From contig DASVCR010000054.1 of assembly GCA_036381515.1 (NCBI GenBank), forward strand, positions 1-64,000: 64,000 bases of DNA, given 5' to 3'. The DNA comes from ZC4RG20 sp036381515. Lineage in GTDB: Bacteria; Pseudomonadota; Gammaproteobacteria; Steroidobacterales; Rariloculaceae. Below the pieces are notes generated by a model that worked only from the letters and a program-made list of their open reading frames with translations, searched no databases and was not told the origin of the DNA. A program made the translations under genes and the position numbers. Each line of letters starts with the position of its first letter. Position 1 is the first letter of the stretch. Shown one piece after another: positions 25,248 to 34,227 of this stretch.

Positions 25248-26081
25248 ATGATTAGAGTCTTTTCGACGGACCAGGGGCTCGTGGTCGAAGCGGACGGATG
25301 CTACCGGCTGGCGCCCCCGTCCATCGGCTTCGATGACGTATTCACGTCCTACGAGCCTTCCCGTCTGGTCCTCGCCGCGATCGCGTCCGCACCGCAAGTC
25401 CCGGCACCCGACGAGTCGGGCCTCCGGGCTCCGATCGAGAGCCAGGAGGTGTGGGCCGCAGGCGTGACCTATCTCCGCAGCCGCACGGCGCGGATGGAGG
25501 AAGCGAAGAGCGCCGGCGGCGGGGATTTCTACGACCGCGTGTACGAGGCCGAGAGGCCCGAGATCTTCTTCAAGGCGACTCCGCATCGGGTCGTCGGTCC
25601 GGGCGGGCAGGTTCGTATCCGGAGCGATTCGAGATGGAACGTGCCGGAGCCGGAGCTCACGCTGGCGGTCAACGCGGCGGGGCGGATCTTCGGGTTCTCG
25701 ATCGGCAACGACATGAGCTCGCGCGACATCGAGGGCGAGAACCCGCTCTACCTTCCGCAGGCGAAGACGTATGCCGGAAGCGCCGCGCTCGGGCCGTGCC
25801 TCGTGCTCACCGATCGGTTGCCGTCCGGCGAGACACAGATCGCGATGGAGATCGTCCGCCGCGGCGAGGTCGTCTTCTCCGGCAGCACCGACATCGGTCA
25901 GATGAAACGGCCGCTGCCGATGCTTGCCGAGTATCTCTATCGAGAGAACGTGTTCCCGCACGGCGCCTGGCTCATGACGGGCACCGGCATCGTGCCGCCC
26001 GACGAGTTCACGCTCGCGCACGGCGACGAGATCCGAATCACGATCGAGCCGGTCGGCACGTTGAGGAACACGGTTGCCTGA
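25248..26081 (+). CDS. Fumarylacetoacetate hydrolase-family protein, likely 2-keto-3-deoxy-pentonate dehydratase
   Basis: FAH-fold metalloenzyme, 277 residues. Metal ligands are visible as E134-x-E136 (VPEPELTLAV) and D155 in the GNDMSSRDIEGENPLYLPQAK segment. That last segment is characteristic of the FAH members that dehydrate 2-keto-3-deoxy-D-arabinonate/xylonate to 2-oxoglutarate semialdehyde. The following gene encodes the matching semialdehyde dehydrogenase, which supports this role over a true fumarylacetoacetase. The upstream sugar dehydrogenase, lactonase and first dehydratase are not in the window, so the complete Weimberg-type route is not shown. Confidence 0.82.
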   Translation: MIRVFSTDQGLVVEADGCYRLAPPSIGFDDVFTSYEPSRLVLAAIASAPQVPAPDESGLRAPIESQEVWAAGVTYLRSRTARMEEAKSAGGGDFYDRVYEAERPEIFFKATPHRVVGPGGQVRIRSDSRWNVPEPELTLAVNAAGRIFGFSIGNDMSSRDIEGENPLYLPQAKTYAGSAALGPCLVLTDRLPSGETQIAMEIVRRGEVVFSGSTDIGQMKRPLPMLAEYLYRENVFPHGAWLMTGTGIVPPDEFTLAHGDEIRITIEPVGTLRNTVA

Positions 26082-26122
26082 AGAGCACCCGGTAAGCCGT
26101 TCGCAACGCAACAGGACACCGC

Positions 26123-27712
26123 ATGACTCTGCATGGCAAAAGCCTGATCGCCGGACAGCTCGGCGAGGCGGGCAGCGCAACCTTCCGTGCGCACGACCCC
26201 GCAACCGGCACGCCGTTGGAGCCGGTCTTTCATGAAGCGCACGCCGCCGAAGCGGCCCGCGCAGTCGATGCCGCAGCCGATGCGTTCTCCGACTACGGTC
26301 GGCTTCCGCCCGAGGCGCGCGCTCGGTTCCTCGACACGATCGCCTCCGAGATCGAAGCGCTCGGCGACGCGCTGATCGAGCGCACCACGCGCGAGACGGG
26401 CCTGCCGGACGCGCGCATCGTCGGCGAACGCGGACGCACGTGCGCGCAGCTCCGGCTCTTCGCCGCGACGGTTCGCGAGGGCTCTTGGGTAGACGCGCGA
26501 ATCGACACCGCCTTGCCGGAGCGAACCCCGGCGCCGCGGCCGGATATTCGCCGCATGCTGAAACCGATCGGCCCGGTCGTCGTCTTCGGCGCCAGCAACT
26601 TTCCGCTCGCGTTCTCGACGGCCGGCGGCGACACGGCATCGGCATTCGCGGCGGGCTGTCCGGTCGTCGTCAAGGCACATCGGGCACACCCGGGCGCGGG
26701 CGAGCTCGTCGCCGGGGCGATCGCGCGTGCGGCGGCGAGCTGCGGCCTCCCGCCGGGTGTGTTCTCGTTCGTGCACGGCGGAGCCGAGATCGGCGCGGCG
26801 CTCGTCCGGCATCCGCGCACGGCGGCCGTCGGCTTCACCGGTTCTCATGCCGCAGGCCGCGCGCTGTTCGACATCGCGAGCTCGAGGCCGGAACCTATCC
26901 CGGTCTTCGCCGAGATGAGCAGCGTCAATCCGGTATTGGTGCTGCCCGGCGCGCTGAGGGAGCGAGGCGCTGCAATTGCGCAAGGGCTCTTCGGCTCGTT
27001 CACCCTCGGCGTCGGTCAGTTCTGCACGAAGCCCGGCCTCGTGTTCGTCTTGCGTGGCGCCGACGCCGACGCGTTCGTCGAGGAGCTGGCGCGCATCGTC
27101 CGCGAGGCAGCCGGCGGCACGATGCTGACCGCCGGCATCCTCGAGTCGTTCGAGCGCGCTCGCGGAGCGGCGATCGGCGTCGAAGGGGTAAGGGTGATCG
27201 CCGCCTCGAAGGCTCCGGCCGAAAGCGGCTCGGCCGCGCCGAGCATCGCGTGGACCGAGGCGGCGAACTTCCTCGCGAGACCGTCGCTCGCGAACGAGGT
27301 CTTCGGTCCCTTCGCGCTCGTCATCGGTTGCAGCGACACGGAGGAGATGCTCCGCTGCTTGACGTCGCTCGGCGGTCAGCTGACCGCGACGCTGCACGCA
27401 AACGACGCGGATCTCGCGACCGCGCGTGCGCTGATCGACGCCGCCGAACGCCGTGCCGGGCGCGTCATCCTCAACGGCTTCCCGACCGGCGTGGAGGTGT
27501 GCGCTGCGATGCACCACGGGGGGCCGTATCCCGCGACCACCGACGTGCGCTTCACGTCGGTCGGCACGGCGGCCATTCTACGGTTCGCCCGGCCGGTCTG
27601 CTACCAGAACTTCCCGGACGATCTGCTGCCCGCCGAGCTCAAGGACGCGAACCCGTACCGCATTCTGAGAACGGTCAACGGCGAGCTCACGCGCGACGCC
27701 GTAACACGTTGA
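26123..27712 (+). CDS. Aldehyde dehydrogenase, 2,5-dioxovalerate (2-oxoglutarate semialdehyde) type
   Basis: NADP-dependent aldehyde dehydrogenase of 529 residues, the length of the 2-oxoglutarate semialdehyde group. Cofactor site: VVVFGASNFPLAFSTAGGDTASAFAAGCPVVVKAH. Catalytic residues: glutamate in FAEMSSVNPVLVLP and C301 in GVGQFCTKPGL. C-terminal NEVFGPFALVI and NGFPTGVEVC are typical of this clade. It lies 41 bases after the FAH-family dehydratase and probably shares its transcript. Product would be 2-oxoglutarate entering the TCA cycle. Confidence 0.88.
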   Translation: MTLHGKSLIAGQLGEAGSATFRAHDPATGTPLEPVFHEAHAAEAARAVDAAADAFSDYGRLPPEARARFLDTIASEIEALGDALIERTTRETGLPDARIVGERGRTCAQLRLFAATVREGSWVDARIDTALPERTPAPRPDIRRMLKPIGPVVVFGASNFPLAFSTAGGDTASAFAAGCPVVVKAHRAHPGAGELVAGAIARAAASCGLPPGVFSFVHGGAEIGAALVRHPRTAAVGFTGSHAAGRALFDIASSRPEPIPVFAEMSSVNPVLVLPGALRERGAAIAQGLFGSFTLGVGQFCTKPGLVFVLRGADADAFVEELARIVREAAGGTMLTAGILESFERARGAAIGVEGVRVIAASKAPAESGSAAPSIAWTEAANFLARPSLANEVFGPFALVIGCSDTEEMLRCLTSLGGQLTATLHANDADLATARALIDAAERRAGRVILNGFPTGVEVCAAMHHGGPYPATTDVRFTSVGTAAILRFARPVCYQNFPDDLLPAELKDANPYRILRTVNGELTRDAVTR

Positions 27713-27746
27713 CGTCGCCTTCCGGAACCGTTGCGACCGATAAGGC

Positions 27747-28136
27747 TCACTCGATCCCGGAGGTGTTGCCGAACTTGTTGCCCTTCTCGCTGACCGCGCC
27801 GACCAGCAGCCCCGCCGGCCGACCATCGTGGAGCGGATACGTCTTCACCGTGACCACGTCGCCGGGTTGCCAGTACGTCGGCGGGATGCCGAGGCGCCGG
27901 AGCCGCGGCGGCGCGTCGAGCTCGAAACCCCACTCGGTGACCGTGCCGTCGTCGTTCTCGACGTTGACGTAGAGCCAAGAGTGCGGGTTCAGGTAATCGA
28001 ACCGCGTCACCGTGCCGCGCAACGTCAGCACCACCTGGTTGTTGAACATTGCCGCCGAATGATGCGATTGCGCCGGCGGCGCCACCGCGGCGGCCCCGAG
28101 TGCAAGCACCGTCCAGAGCAGTGTGTGCTTGACCAT
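27747..28136 (-). CDS. DUF6152 family exported protein
   Basis: A 129-residue exported protein: hydrophobic leader (about 5-22) ending PPAQS, then the family start HHSAAMFNNQVVLTLRGTVTRFDYLNPHSWLYVNV. The HHS/F..NPHS pattern is the DUF6152 hallmark; function unknown, fold probably OB-like. It ends 34 bases from the aldehyde dehydrogenase (convergent) and follows the gene at 28150-29280 by 13 bases, so both are one operon. Such pairing with a large exported protein is recurrent in this kind of genome, from memory. Confidence 0.8.
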   Translation of the reverse strand: MVKHTLLWTVLALGAAAVAPPAQSHHSAAMFNNQVVLTLRGTVTRFDYLNPHSWLYVNVENDDGTVTEWGFELDAPPRLRRLGIPPTYWQPGDVVTVKTYPLHDGRPAGLLVGAVSEKGNKFGNTSGIE

Positions 28137-28149
28137 TGCAGAGCGCCTC

Positions 28150-29280
28150 CTATCGATGCACGTAGTCCTCGTTGAACCAGAAATCGGGATTCGTGATGTC
28201 CGGCTTCTCGCCGGGCGCGTACTGGCTCACGACGCCGTCCTCGGTGATGTACCACTGCGAGCCTTCGACGCAATCCCACTGGTGCGGCCAGATTCGTTCC
28301 TTCGCCTCGGGCGTGCGGTCGTCCTCTTTGTAGAATGCGACGACCGTGTGCCACGGCTCGACGAACGTCGGATCGTACATGGTCACCTCGATCTCGATCC
28401 GCTCGTTCGGGATATACGCCGACCCGAGGGTGTTCGGCGTGATCTCGACGCCGGCGGCGACCGGGTCGACTTTACGCCAGCGCTCGATCACCTCCATCTC
28501 GCTCGTCTGCCGCGGCATGTTGCGTTGCAGGATCCCTTCCTTGATGCCCTTCGTCCACACGACCAGGATGTCGCCGTCCCAGAAGCCGATCGAGTAGCCG
28601 AGCCACTCGTTCGAGAGCCATTCGGGTGACGGGTGCGGACGGCCGTCGGTGAAGATCCGCCTGAACTCATTCATCATCTCGCTGCCGACCAGCACCTTGT
28701 CCGGCGTCAGGAAGTGCTCGCGGAAGCCGTATTCGGTGAACCAGCGCGGGAAGTTCGGCGGCAGGCAGAACGAGATCGGGTCGATCGCGTGATTCTCATC
28801 CCACATGCGCCGGTCGCGCAGGAACACTTCGCGTGCTTCGGGGGTAAGCCTCGCAGCCATGCCTTCGGGTGTCGAGTTCAAGCCGACGATCGCAATCTCA
28901 CCCGTGCTGTTGTCGGTTCCCCAGTGGCCGCTCCAGTCGGGAAGCGTCGCGAAAGTGTGCCGCGTCGGGCCGCCGCGTCGCTTCGCATCCTCGAGCAGCG
29001 CGTTGTAGTGCTCCTCGGCGGACGAGTATCCGCAAGGGCCGCCCGGCAGCTCGAACGAGCCCCAGACCGTCGTGAACTCGCGCCGGGCCGAGATACTCTG
29101 CTTCGTGCCGAGGTCGGGGTACTGCTCCGCGAGCGGCACGCACTCCGCCGCGGTGGCCGCCGGATTCTCCTGGGCGGCTGCCTGATCGTAACCGAGCGCG
29201 GCTAGCGCAACTGCGGCTGCTCCGGCCGCATAGCCCGCGCGCCGCGCGGGCCTTCGTAGCCTTTTGGGAATGCTCGTCAT
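28150..29280 (-). CDS. Exported protein of unknown function, DUF6152 partner
   Basis: A 376-residue protein with an arginine-rich start and a hydrophobic stretch (about 16-31) ending in AAAQENP, a Sec-type leader, with paired arginines that also allow Tat export. The mature part has many tryptophans and prolines (WSGHWGTDNSTGEIA, RMWDENHAIDPISFCLPPNFPRWF, WDGDILVVWTKGIKEG, MYDPTFVEPWHTVVAFYKEDD). I do not recognise a named domain. The first gene of a two-gene operon with the DUF6152 gene, so they likely act together in the envelope. Confidence 0.75.
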   Translation of the reverse strand: MTSIPKRLRRPARRAGYAAGAAAVALAALGYDQAAAQENPAATAAECVPLAEQYPDLGTKQSISARREFTTVWGSFELPGGPCGYSSAEEHYNALLEDAKRRGGPTRHTFATLPDWSGHWGTDNSTGEIAIVGLNSTPEGMAARLTPEAREVFLRDRRMWDENHAIDPISFCLPPNFPRWFTEYGFREHFLTPDKVLVGSEMMNEFRRIFTDGRPHPSPEWLSNEWLGYSIGFWDGDILVVWTKGIKEGILQRNMPRQTSEMEVIERWRKVDPVAAGVEITPNTLGSAYIPNERIEIEVTMYDPTFVEPWHTVVAFYKEDDRTPEAKERIWPHQWDCVEGSQWYITEDGVVSQYAPGEKPDITNPDFWFNEDYVHR

Positions 29281-29591
29281 GGACAGAACACCTCCACTGT
29301 GCGGCAGGGCCGTATACGTTCACACAGGAGGCGGTGGACTAGGCCTGGCGCGGCGCGAACACCCGAATGCCCCGGACCTGGGATATACCGCCCCGGGAGA
29401 CGATAACACGAAGCCTCCGACGCGGGTGACCGCAGCCGGTTACCGTCCGACAGCGATTGCGAAGAGGTCTCGCGCCTGCGGCGCGACGCGGCACGGCTCG
29501 CCGCCCGGCGCCGCGGCCGGGTGGCCGCGGCGTCGTCGCAGCGCTCCGCCTGAGCGGTGTCGCCACGCGCCGCGCGCGGCCGCCGGTCCGG
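29281..29591. other. Noncoding region upstream of the exported-protein operon
   Basis: About 310 bases. The end near 29281 must carry the promoter of the leftward operon; an AGGTGTT near the ATG is a modest ribosome site. The right half is very GC-rich with arginine-heavy open frames that look random. I see no repeat, RNA gene or convincing small gene. Confidence 0.5.
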
Positions 29592-30038
29592 CTAATCCGG
29601 AATCTCGGCCTCGACGAGCTTCCCGAGCAGCGTCAGCGACTCCTGCCACCCGAGGTAGCAGGCCTCCCGCGGGATCGCTTCCGGCACGCCTTCCTGGACG
29701 ATGTGGATCTCCGTGCCGACGGACACCTGCTCGAGCGTGACGGTCGTGCGCATCTCGCCCGGCAAGCCGGGGTCGTCGAACGCGTCGGTGTAGCTGATCC
29801 GCCGGTTCGGCTCGAGCTCGAGAAAGCGCCCCCCGAAGGAGTGGGCCTTGCCGGTGGTGAAGTTCGTGAACGACATCCTGTAGCTGCCGCCGACCCGCGC
29901 GTCCATCTCGTGGACCTTGCCCGTGAAGCCGTTCGGCGGCAGCCACTTCGCCATCGCGTCCGGGTCGAGAAACGCCCGGTAGACGCGCTCGGGCGCGGCG
30001 CGCAGGACGCGGTGCAGACGGATCGTGCTGGTGGCCAT
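29592..30038 (-). CDS. SRPBCC/AHSA1-domain protein
   Basis: A 148-residue START-like domain protein. The opening IRLHRVLRAAPERVYRAFLDPDAMAKWLPPNGF and the centre GGSYRMSFTNFTTGKAHSFGGRFLELEPNRRISYTDAF are typical of the AHSA1 (activator of Hsp90 ATPase-like) group, which binds hydrophobic ligands. The C-terminal helix has LGWQESLTLLGKLVEAEIP. Specific role unknown. Single-gene unit, divergent from the MBL-fold hydrolase. Confidence 0.85.
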   Translation of the reverse strand: MATSTIRLHRVLRAAPERVYRAFLDPDAMAKWLPPNGFTGKVHEMDARVGGSYRMSFTNFTTGKAHSFGGRFLELEPNRRISYTDAFDDPGLPGEMRTTVTLEQVSVGTEIHIVQEGVPEAIPREACYLGWQESLTLLGKLVEAEIPD

Positions 30039-30339
30039 GGTGCTCTCTCCTGGGTGTTCAACGAGTACCCGTAGTCGAACGGGGCTGCACGGGATCGACA
30101 GGCCGCCCGCCCGACCCGCTACGGCACCGCCAGGTGCTGCGGCACGAGTAGAGGCTGCTCAACGTCCCCTCCGAAAGCCTCGTTCAGATCTCATCGGGCG
30201 CCATACCGGGCGCATGGCGGGCGTGAGTGCGGCAGAGGTCGCAAAACGGTTTGGCGCGGCGTGCGCGCGTCGCGACGAATCTCGGTTATTATCGGGCCTG
30301 CAGGATTCAGCCGCTCGTCCAATTTCGAGGATATAAGAA
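30039..30339. other. Divergent promoter region between SRPBCC and MBL-fold genes
   Basis: About 300 bases without a gene. Near the right end, TTATTAT (about 30286-30292) is a possible -10 for the MBL-fold gene, followed by CGAGGA just before its TTG start. Otherwise GC-rich sequence with no clear repeat. Confidence 0.4.
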
Positions 30340-31218
30340 TTGAAAACCAAGTACGTTCTTTCCGCCGTGCTGCTGCTCGCGACGGCGACGGTATTCGCCC
30401 AGCCCAACGCCGGGGGCCGCCGCGGCGGAGGCGCAAGTCCGTTCGGCAACGCCCCACTGCAGATCGAGCCGGTGCGCGACGGCATCTATCGGATCAGCAG
30501 CTCGTCATCGGGCAACATCGTCGTGTTCACGTCGGATGATGCGGTACTGCTCGTCGACAGCAAGTTCGAGAACGAGTACGACCGCTACATGGAGCTGCTT
30601 CGAACGGTCACGGATAAGCCCGTGAAGTATGTGATCAATACGCACATGCATCCGGACCACACCGGCGGCAACATCAGGCTCGAGGGTCTCGGCGCCGACA
30701 TCATCGCGACCGAGAATGCGCGCGCGCGGCTTGCGGCCATTCAGCAGATGGGGCTTCCGACCATCACGTTCGACGACCATTTGCGGTTGTATTTCGGCGA
30801 GCACGTCATGGACCTGTACTGGTTCGGGCGCGGTCACACGGACGGCGATCTCGTGATTCATCTGCCCGAGGAGAACATGATCTTGACAGGCGATCTCTTC
30901 GCCGGCGGCGACCCGTTCGTGCGCGCGATCGACCCGGCGGCCGGAGGTACGCTCAAGGAGTGGGGACCGACGGTCGCGCGCGTGCTCGAGCTAGAGTTCG
31001 ACACCGTGATACCCGGACACAGCGAACCGACCGATCGTGCCACCCTGCAGGCCTTCCAAGACGAAACGCTCAGGATGGAGGCGCTCATTACGGAAATGCT
31101 CAGCGCCGGACGCTCGATCGAGGACGTGCAAGCGGCGCTCGCAAACGAGTTCAATCGGATGGCGTTTTTCGTCTTCGGAAACGCGGCGGATGTGATCGCG
31201 GAATTTCAGCAGCGCTAA
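30340..31218 (+). CDS. Exported metallo-beta-lactamase-fold hydrolase
   Basis: A 292-residue MBL-fold protein with a signal peptide (YVLSAVLLLATATVFAQ). Metal ligands: THMHPDHTGG (HxHxDH), the histidine in FGRGHTDGDLVIHLP, D in LTGDLFAGG and H in VIPGHSEPT. It belongs to the broad quinoprotein relay/lactamase-like periplasmic group; substrate unknown, and beta-lactamase activity should not be assumed. The start is a TTG: CGAGGA lies nine bases ahead and the signal peptide follows directly. Followed 30 bases later by a serine hydrolase with its own leader, so the two exported hydrolases probably share a transcript. Confidence 0.88.
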   Translation: MKTKYVLSAVLLLATATVFAQPNAGGRRGGGASPFGNAPLQIEPVRDGIYRISSSSSGNIVVFTSDDAVLLVDSKFENEYDRYMELLRTVTDKPVKYVINTHMHPDHTGGNIRLEGLGADIIATENARARLAAIQQMGLPTITFDDHLRLYFGEHVMDLYWFGRGHTDGDLVIHLPEENMILTGDLFAGGDPFVRAIDPAAGGTLKEWGPTVARVLELEFDTVIPGHSEPTDRATLQAFQDETLRMEALITEMLSAGRSIEDVQAALANEFNRMAFFVFGNAADVIAEFQQR

Positions 31219-31248
31219 CGGGTGCCGCCGCTCACGTGGAGAACGATC

Positions 31249-32511
31249 ATGATCGAACGACATCGGACCACGAGCATCCTCGCCGGCCTATCGCTCGGGA
31301 TGTTGCTGGCCGGCGCGACGCTTGCGGAGGAACAGGCCGTCATCGCCGGCATGTCGTCGGAGCGGCTGGATCGCCTCGACGAGCATTTCCACCGCTACGT
31401 CGACGACGGCCTGATCTCCGGCGTGGTCACGTACATCGTTCGGCACGGTCAAGTGGTGCACGAGGATGCGTACGGTCTTGCGGACATCGCGGCGAACCGT
31501 CCGATGTCGCAGGACACCTATTTCTATCTGTACTCGATGACCAAGCCCGTCACGAGCGTGGCGCTGCTGATTCTCTACGAGGAAGGCAAATTCCAGCTCG
31601 ACGATCCGATCGCCGATTACCTGCCGGAGCTGGCCGACCTCAAGCTCTATGTCGGCGAAGGCGAGGACGGCAACATGATCCTGAAGGATCCCGCGCGCCA
31701 GCCGACGATCCACGACGTGTTCCGTCATACGGCCGGGTTCCTGTACGGCCCTAACGGCAATCGCGGCATCGACCGGGCGTACGCCGAAGCCGAGCTGATG
31801 AGCGGCACGTTGGCCGAGCTCACGCGCAAGCTCGGCAGGATTCCGCTGGCGTACGAGCCCGGTACGCGATGGGTTTATTCGGTTTCACACGACGTGCAGG
31901 CACGCCTCGTCGAAGTCCTGTCCGGCATGCCCTTCGACGAATTCGCGAAAGAGCGCATTTTCGAGCCGCTCGGCATGAAGGACACCGTGTTCGGCCGACC
32001 GGAGGCGCTCAAGGACCGGTTTGCCGTCATCTACGGCCCGAGCCGGTCGGGGCAGCTCCAGCCGACCGGCGCGCTCGATCAGCCGGGCGCCGCGAGCCGT
32101 GTGCTCGGCGGCCTCAGCCTGTCGTCCACGGCAGCGGATTACGCGCGTTTCGCGCAGATGCTCGTCAACTCCGGCGAGCTCGACGGCGTGCGCATCCTGT
32201 CGCGCAAGACCGTCGACCTCATGGCGTCGAACCACCTGCCGCCCGGCGTCACTCGGGGCGCGGCGGGCGGCGGCACGGCGAGCGGCGAGGGCTACGGCCT
32301 CGGCGTCCGGGTCGTCACCGATCCGGCCGCCGCCGGCAACCTGACGTCGGCCGGGACCTTCGGCTGGTCGGGCGCGGCCGGCACGCACTTTTTCGTCGAT
32401 CGCGAAGAGGATTTGGTGGCGGTGTTCATGATCCAGAGCATGGGCGGCGCCGGCGGCGCCCGCATGAGCGACGAGTTCGAAACGCTGGTCTATCAAGCCA
32501 TCGTCGACTGA
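31249..32511 (+). CDS. Exported serine hydrolase of the beta-lactamase class C/esterase family
   Basis: Penicillin-binding-protein-like hydrolase of 420 residues with a signal peptide (SILAGLSLGMLLAGATLAEE). The nucleophile motif SxxK is STMTK-like YSMTKPVTSVALL, with serine at about residue 91; the second motif is YSV in RWVYSVSHDVQ (usual YxN, so the third residue is altered); the third motif region reads GWSGAAGTHFFVD. Such proteins are more often esterases or peptidases than beta-lactamases. ATG at 31249 is preferred over the in-frame start 27 bases earlier because GGAGAA precedes it and the leader then begins properly. Confidence 0.87.
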   Translation: MIERHRTTSILAGLSLGMLLAGATLAEEQAVIAGMSSERLDRLDEHFHRYVDDGLISGVVTYIVRHGQVVHEDAYGLADIAANRPMSQDTYFYLYSMTKPVTSVALLILYEEGKFQLDDPIADYLPELADLKLYVGEGEDGNMILKDPARQPTIHDVFRHTAGFLYGPNGNRGIDRAYAEAELMSGTLAELTRKLGRIPLAYEPGTRWVYSVSHDVQARLVEVLSGMPFDEFAKERIFEPLGMKDTVFGRPEALKDRFAVIYGPSRSGQLQPTGALDQPGAASRVLGGLSLSSTAADYARFAQMLVNSGELDGVRILSRKTVDLMASNHLPPGVTRGAAGGGTASGEGYGLGVRVVTDPAAAGNLTSAGTFGWSGAAGTHFFVDREEDLVAVFMIQSMGGAGGARMSDEFETLVYQAIVD

Positions 32512-32570
32512 TCGCTTCGAGTGGCGAACTGACACGGCGACGTTGAGGCTCAGGCGCGGTCTTCGGCGCG

Positions 32571-32595
32571 CAGCGGCGCCATAGTGGCGCCGCTG
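32571..32595. terminator. Hairpin between convergent genes, possible bidirectional terminator
   Basis: Perfect 11-bp stem with a 3-base loop (CAGCGGCGCCA-TAG-TGGCGCCGCTG) between the serine hydrolase stop and the GST stop. No T-run follows on either strand, so it may stop transcription only with help from Rho, or protect 3' ends. Confidence 0.4.
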
Positions 32596-32649
32596 AGCTC
32601 GATCGCTACGCCCAGGGAGAGCGCCTGCTTACGGCGCATGGGTTGTGCA

Positions 32650-33282
32650 CTAACAGTTGATCTGCCCTTCGGCTTCACGCACGCGGCGGATCGCGGGGCG
32701 CGCTTCCAGCCGCTCCATATAGGCGCGGATATTCGGATAGGGATCGAGGACGATCTGCGCAGGCACGGACCAATTCAGCACAATCAAAGCGTAGCCGTCG
32801 ATGACCGAATACTGATCGCCCAATACATAGTCGCGTTCCGCCAGTCGGTCTTCCAGAACCTTCAGGCGCCGCGCCACGCGTTGGTCATAGAGCGCTTTTG
32901 TCTTTTCCTTCTCCTCTTCGGCCGCGGGCAATGCCTTGTAGATGTATTCGATGATGGTCGGATGCAGATCCGACGCAATGAACGAGAGCCAGCTTTCCGC
33001 CTGTGCCCGGTCAATCGTGTTTCGGGCAGGGAGCAGCTTTTTCTCGGGCACGAGATCGGCAATATAGGCCAACGTCGCAGCGTTCTGGGTCAAGACCGTT
33101 CCGTCTTCCAGTACCAGAACCGGGGTCATCGCCATCGGGTTCAGTTCGCGCACTTTGATCGCAATCGGATCGTCCGGGCGATCGAGGCGAACCTCGATCG
33201 CCTGATAGTCAACGCCCGCTTCCTCGAGTGCGAAGTGGTTCGAGGTCGAGCAGGCGCCGCGGTGATAATAGAGAGTAATCAT
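32650..33282 (-). CDS. Glutathione S-transferase family protein
   Basis: A 210-residue GST: thioredoxin-like N-domain MITLYYHRGACSTSNHFALEEAG, the cis-proline in MAMTPVLVLEDG, TQNAATLAYIADL, then the helical C-domain. The serine/cysteine near Y-H-R-G-A-C-S-T matches bacterial beta-class GSTs. Codons are less GC-rich at third positions than in neighbours (runs of T-rich sequence around 32900). It is followed (upstream on the plus map) by the SDR gene with the same orientation, 62 bases away, so the two may be cotranscribed under the divergent LysR regulator. Confidence 0.9.
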   Translation of the reverse strand: MITLYYHRGACSTSNHFALEEAGVDYQAIEVRLDRPDDPIAIKVRELNPMAMTPVLVLEDGTVLTQNAATLAYIADLVPEKKLLPARNTIDRAQAESWLSFIASDLHPTIIEYIYKALPAAEEEKEKTKALYDQRVARRLKVLEDRLAERDYVLGDQYSVIDGYALIVLNWSVPAQIVLDPYPNIRAYMERLEARPAIRRVREAEGQINC

Positions 33283-33344
33283 GTTTCGTCTTCCTGGTTC
33301 CTATGCAAAGGGGTGGTACGACGCGATCCACGGTGGCGGGTTCG

Positions 33345-34100
33345 CTAGAGACGAGACCCGCCGTCGACGTGAAGAACGGCGCCGTTCATGTAGCGGTTGG
33401 CCATGAGGAACAGCACAGCAGCGGCCGCCTCATCGGCGCTGCCCCACCGGTGGAGAGGGTGGCTCTCCGCCACCATGCGCATATAGGCGTCGCGTTGATC
33501 CCCCATCGCTTTGCCGATCAGGGGCGTATCGATGGGGCCAGGCGAAAGCGTGTTTACGCGGCGCGGTGCCAGTTCCAACGCAAGGCCGCGCGCCAGCACC
33601 TCCAACGCCGCGCAGGCACTGGCCACGATCGCCGTGCCATTGCCGTCAGGGTGATGAGTCAGCGCGCCCGACACCAGCGTGATCGAGGCATCCGCCGCCA
33701 GCCTTTCGCCAAGCGTGCGCAGAATATGTACGACCGACCAGATGCGTTCGTCATAGGCGCGCTGGAGCAAGCTGACGTCGGCCTCCATAACCTTGCCGAT
33801 GGTCAGTGCGCCCGCCAAAAGCACCAGATGATCGACCCGTTCAATGGGCGACAGACCTTGCCGGATCGCTTCGGGGTCACTGATCTCGGCTGCTAACGAA
33901 CCTGCGAACCCGTGAGCATCAGCGACGTGTGCGACTCGGTCGCGGTCGCGCCCAGCGACGATGACGGCCGCGCCGGACGCTTTGGCAGCCACCGCCGTGG
34001 CCAGACCGATGCCGGATGTGCCTCCAAAGATCAGGACGGATTTTCCAGCCAGGGATGGGACCGGACCGAGGACTTCTGCAAAGGCTGTGTCTTCCTGCAT
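33345..34100 (-). CDS. Short-chain dehydrogenase/reductase lacking the canonical YxxxK motif
   Basis: A 251-residue Rossmann protein. The NAD(P) site is GGTSGIG at 26-32, the catalytic-type serine is S144 (ITLVSGAL), and the C-terminus has RVNTLSPGPIDTP and GAVLHVDGGSRL, all SDR features. Where the catalytic Tyr and Lys should be, the sequence reads IVASACAALE, so aligned positions are V159 and C163. Related SDRs with this loss exist, so it may be an atypical but functional enzyme or a non-catalytic binder. Start at 34100 is supported by GGAG upstream; the longer form is unconserved. Divergent from a LysR gene, the common arrangement for its regulator. Confidence 0.88.
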   Translation of the reverse strand: MQEDTAFAEVLGPVPSLAGKSVLIFGGTSGIGLATAVAAKASGAAVIVAGRDRDRVAHVADAHGFAGSLAAEISDPEAIRQGLSPIERVDHLVLLAGALTIGKVMEADVSLLQRAYDERIWSVVHILRTLGERLAADASITLVSGALTHHPDGNGTAIVASACAALEVLARGLALELAPRRVNTLSPGPIDTPLIGKAMGDQRDAYMRMVAESHPLHRWGSADEAAAAVLFLMANRYMNGAVLHVDGGSRL

Positions 34101-34227
34101 GGCGATCTCCGATTTCCGGGCCGGTGGGTCCTCCGATTTCTGGACCTGTGGCCACTGTCCGAGGAGCAAGATAGCAACCGCCTCTAAGATTGATAATGGC
34201 AGGGTGTGTCGTTATATATGTGCCACG

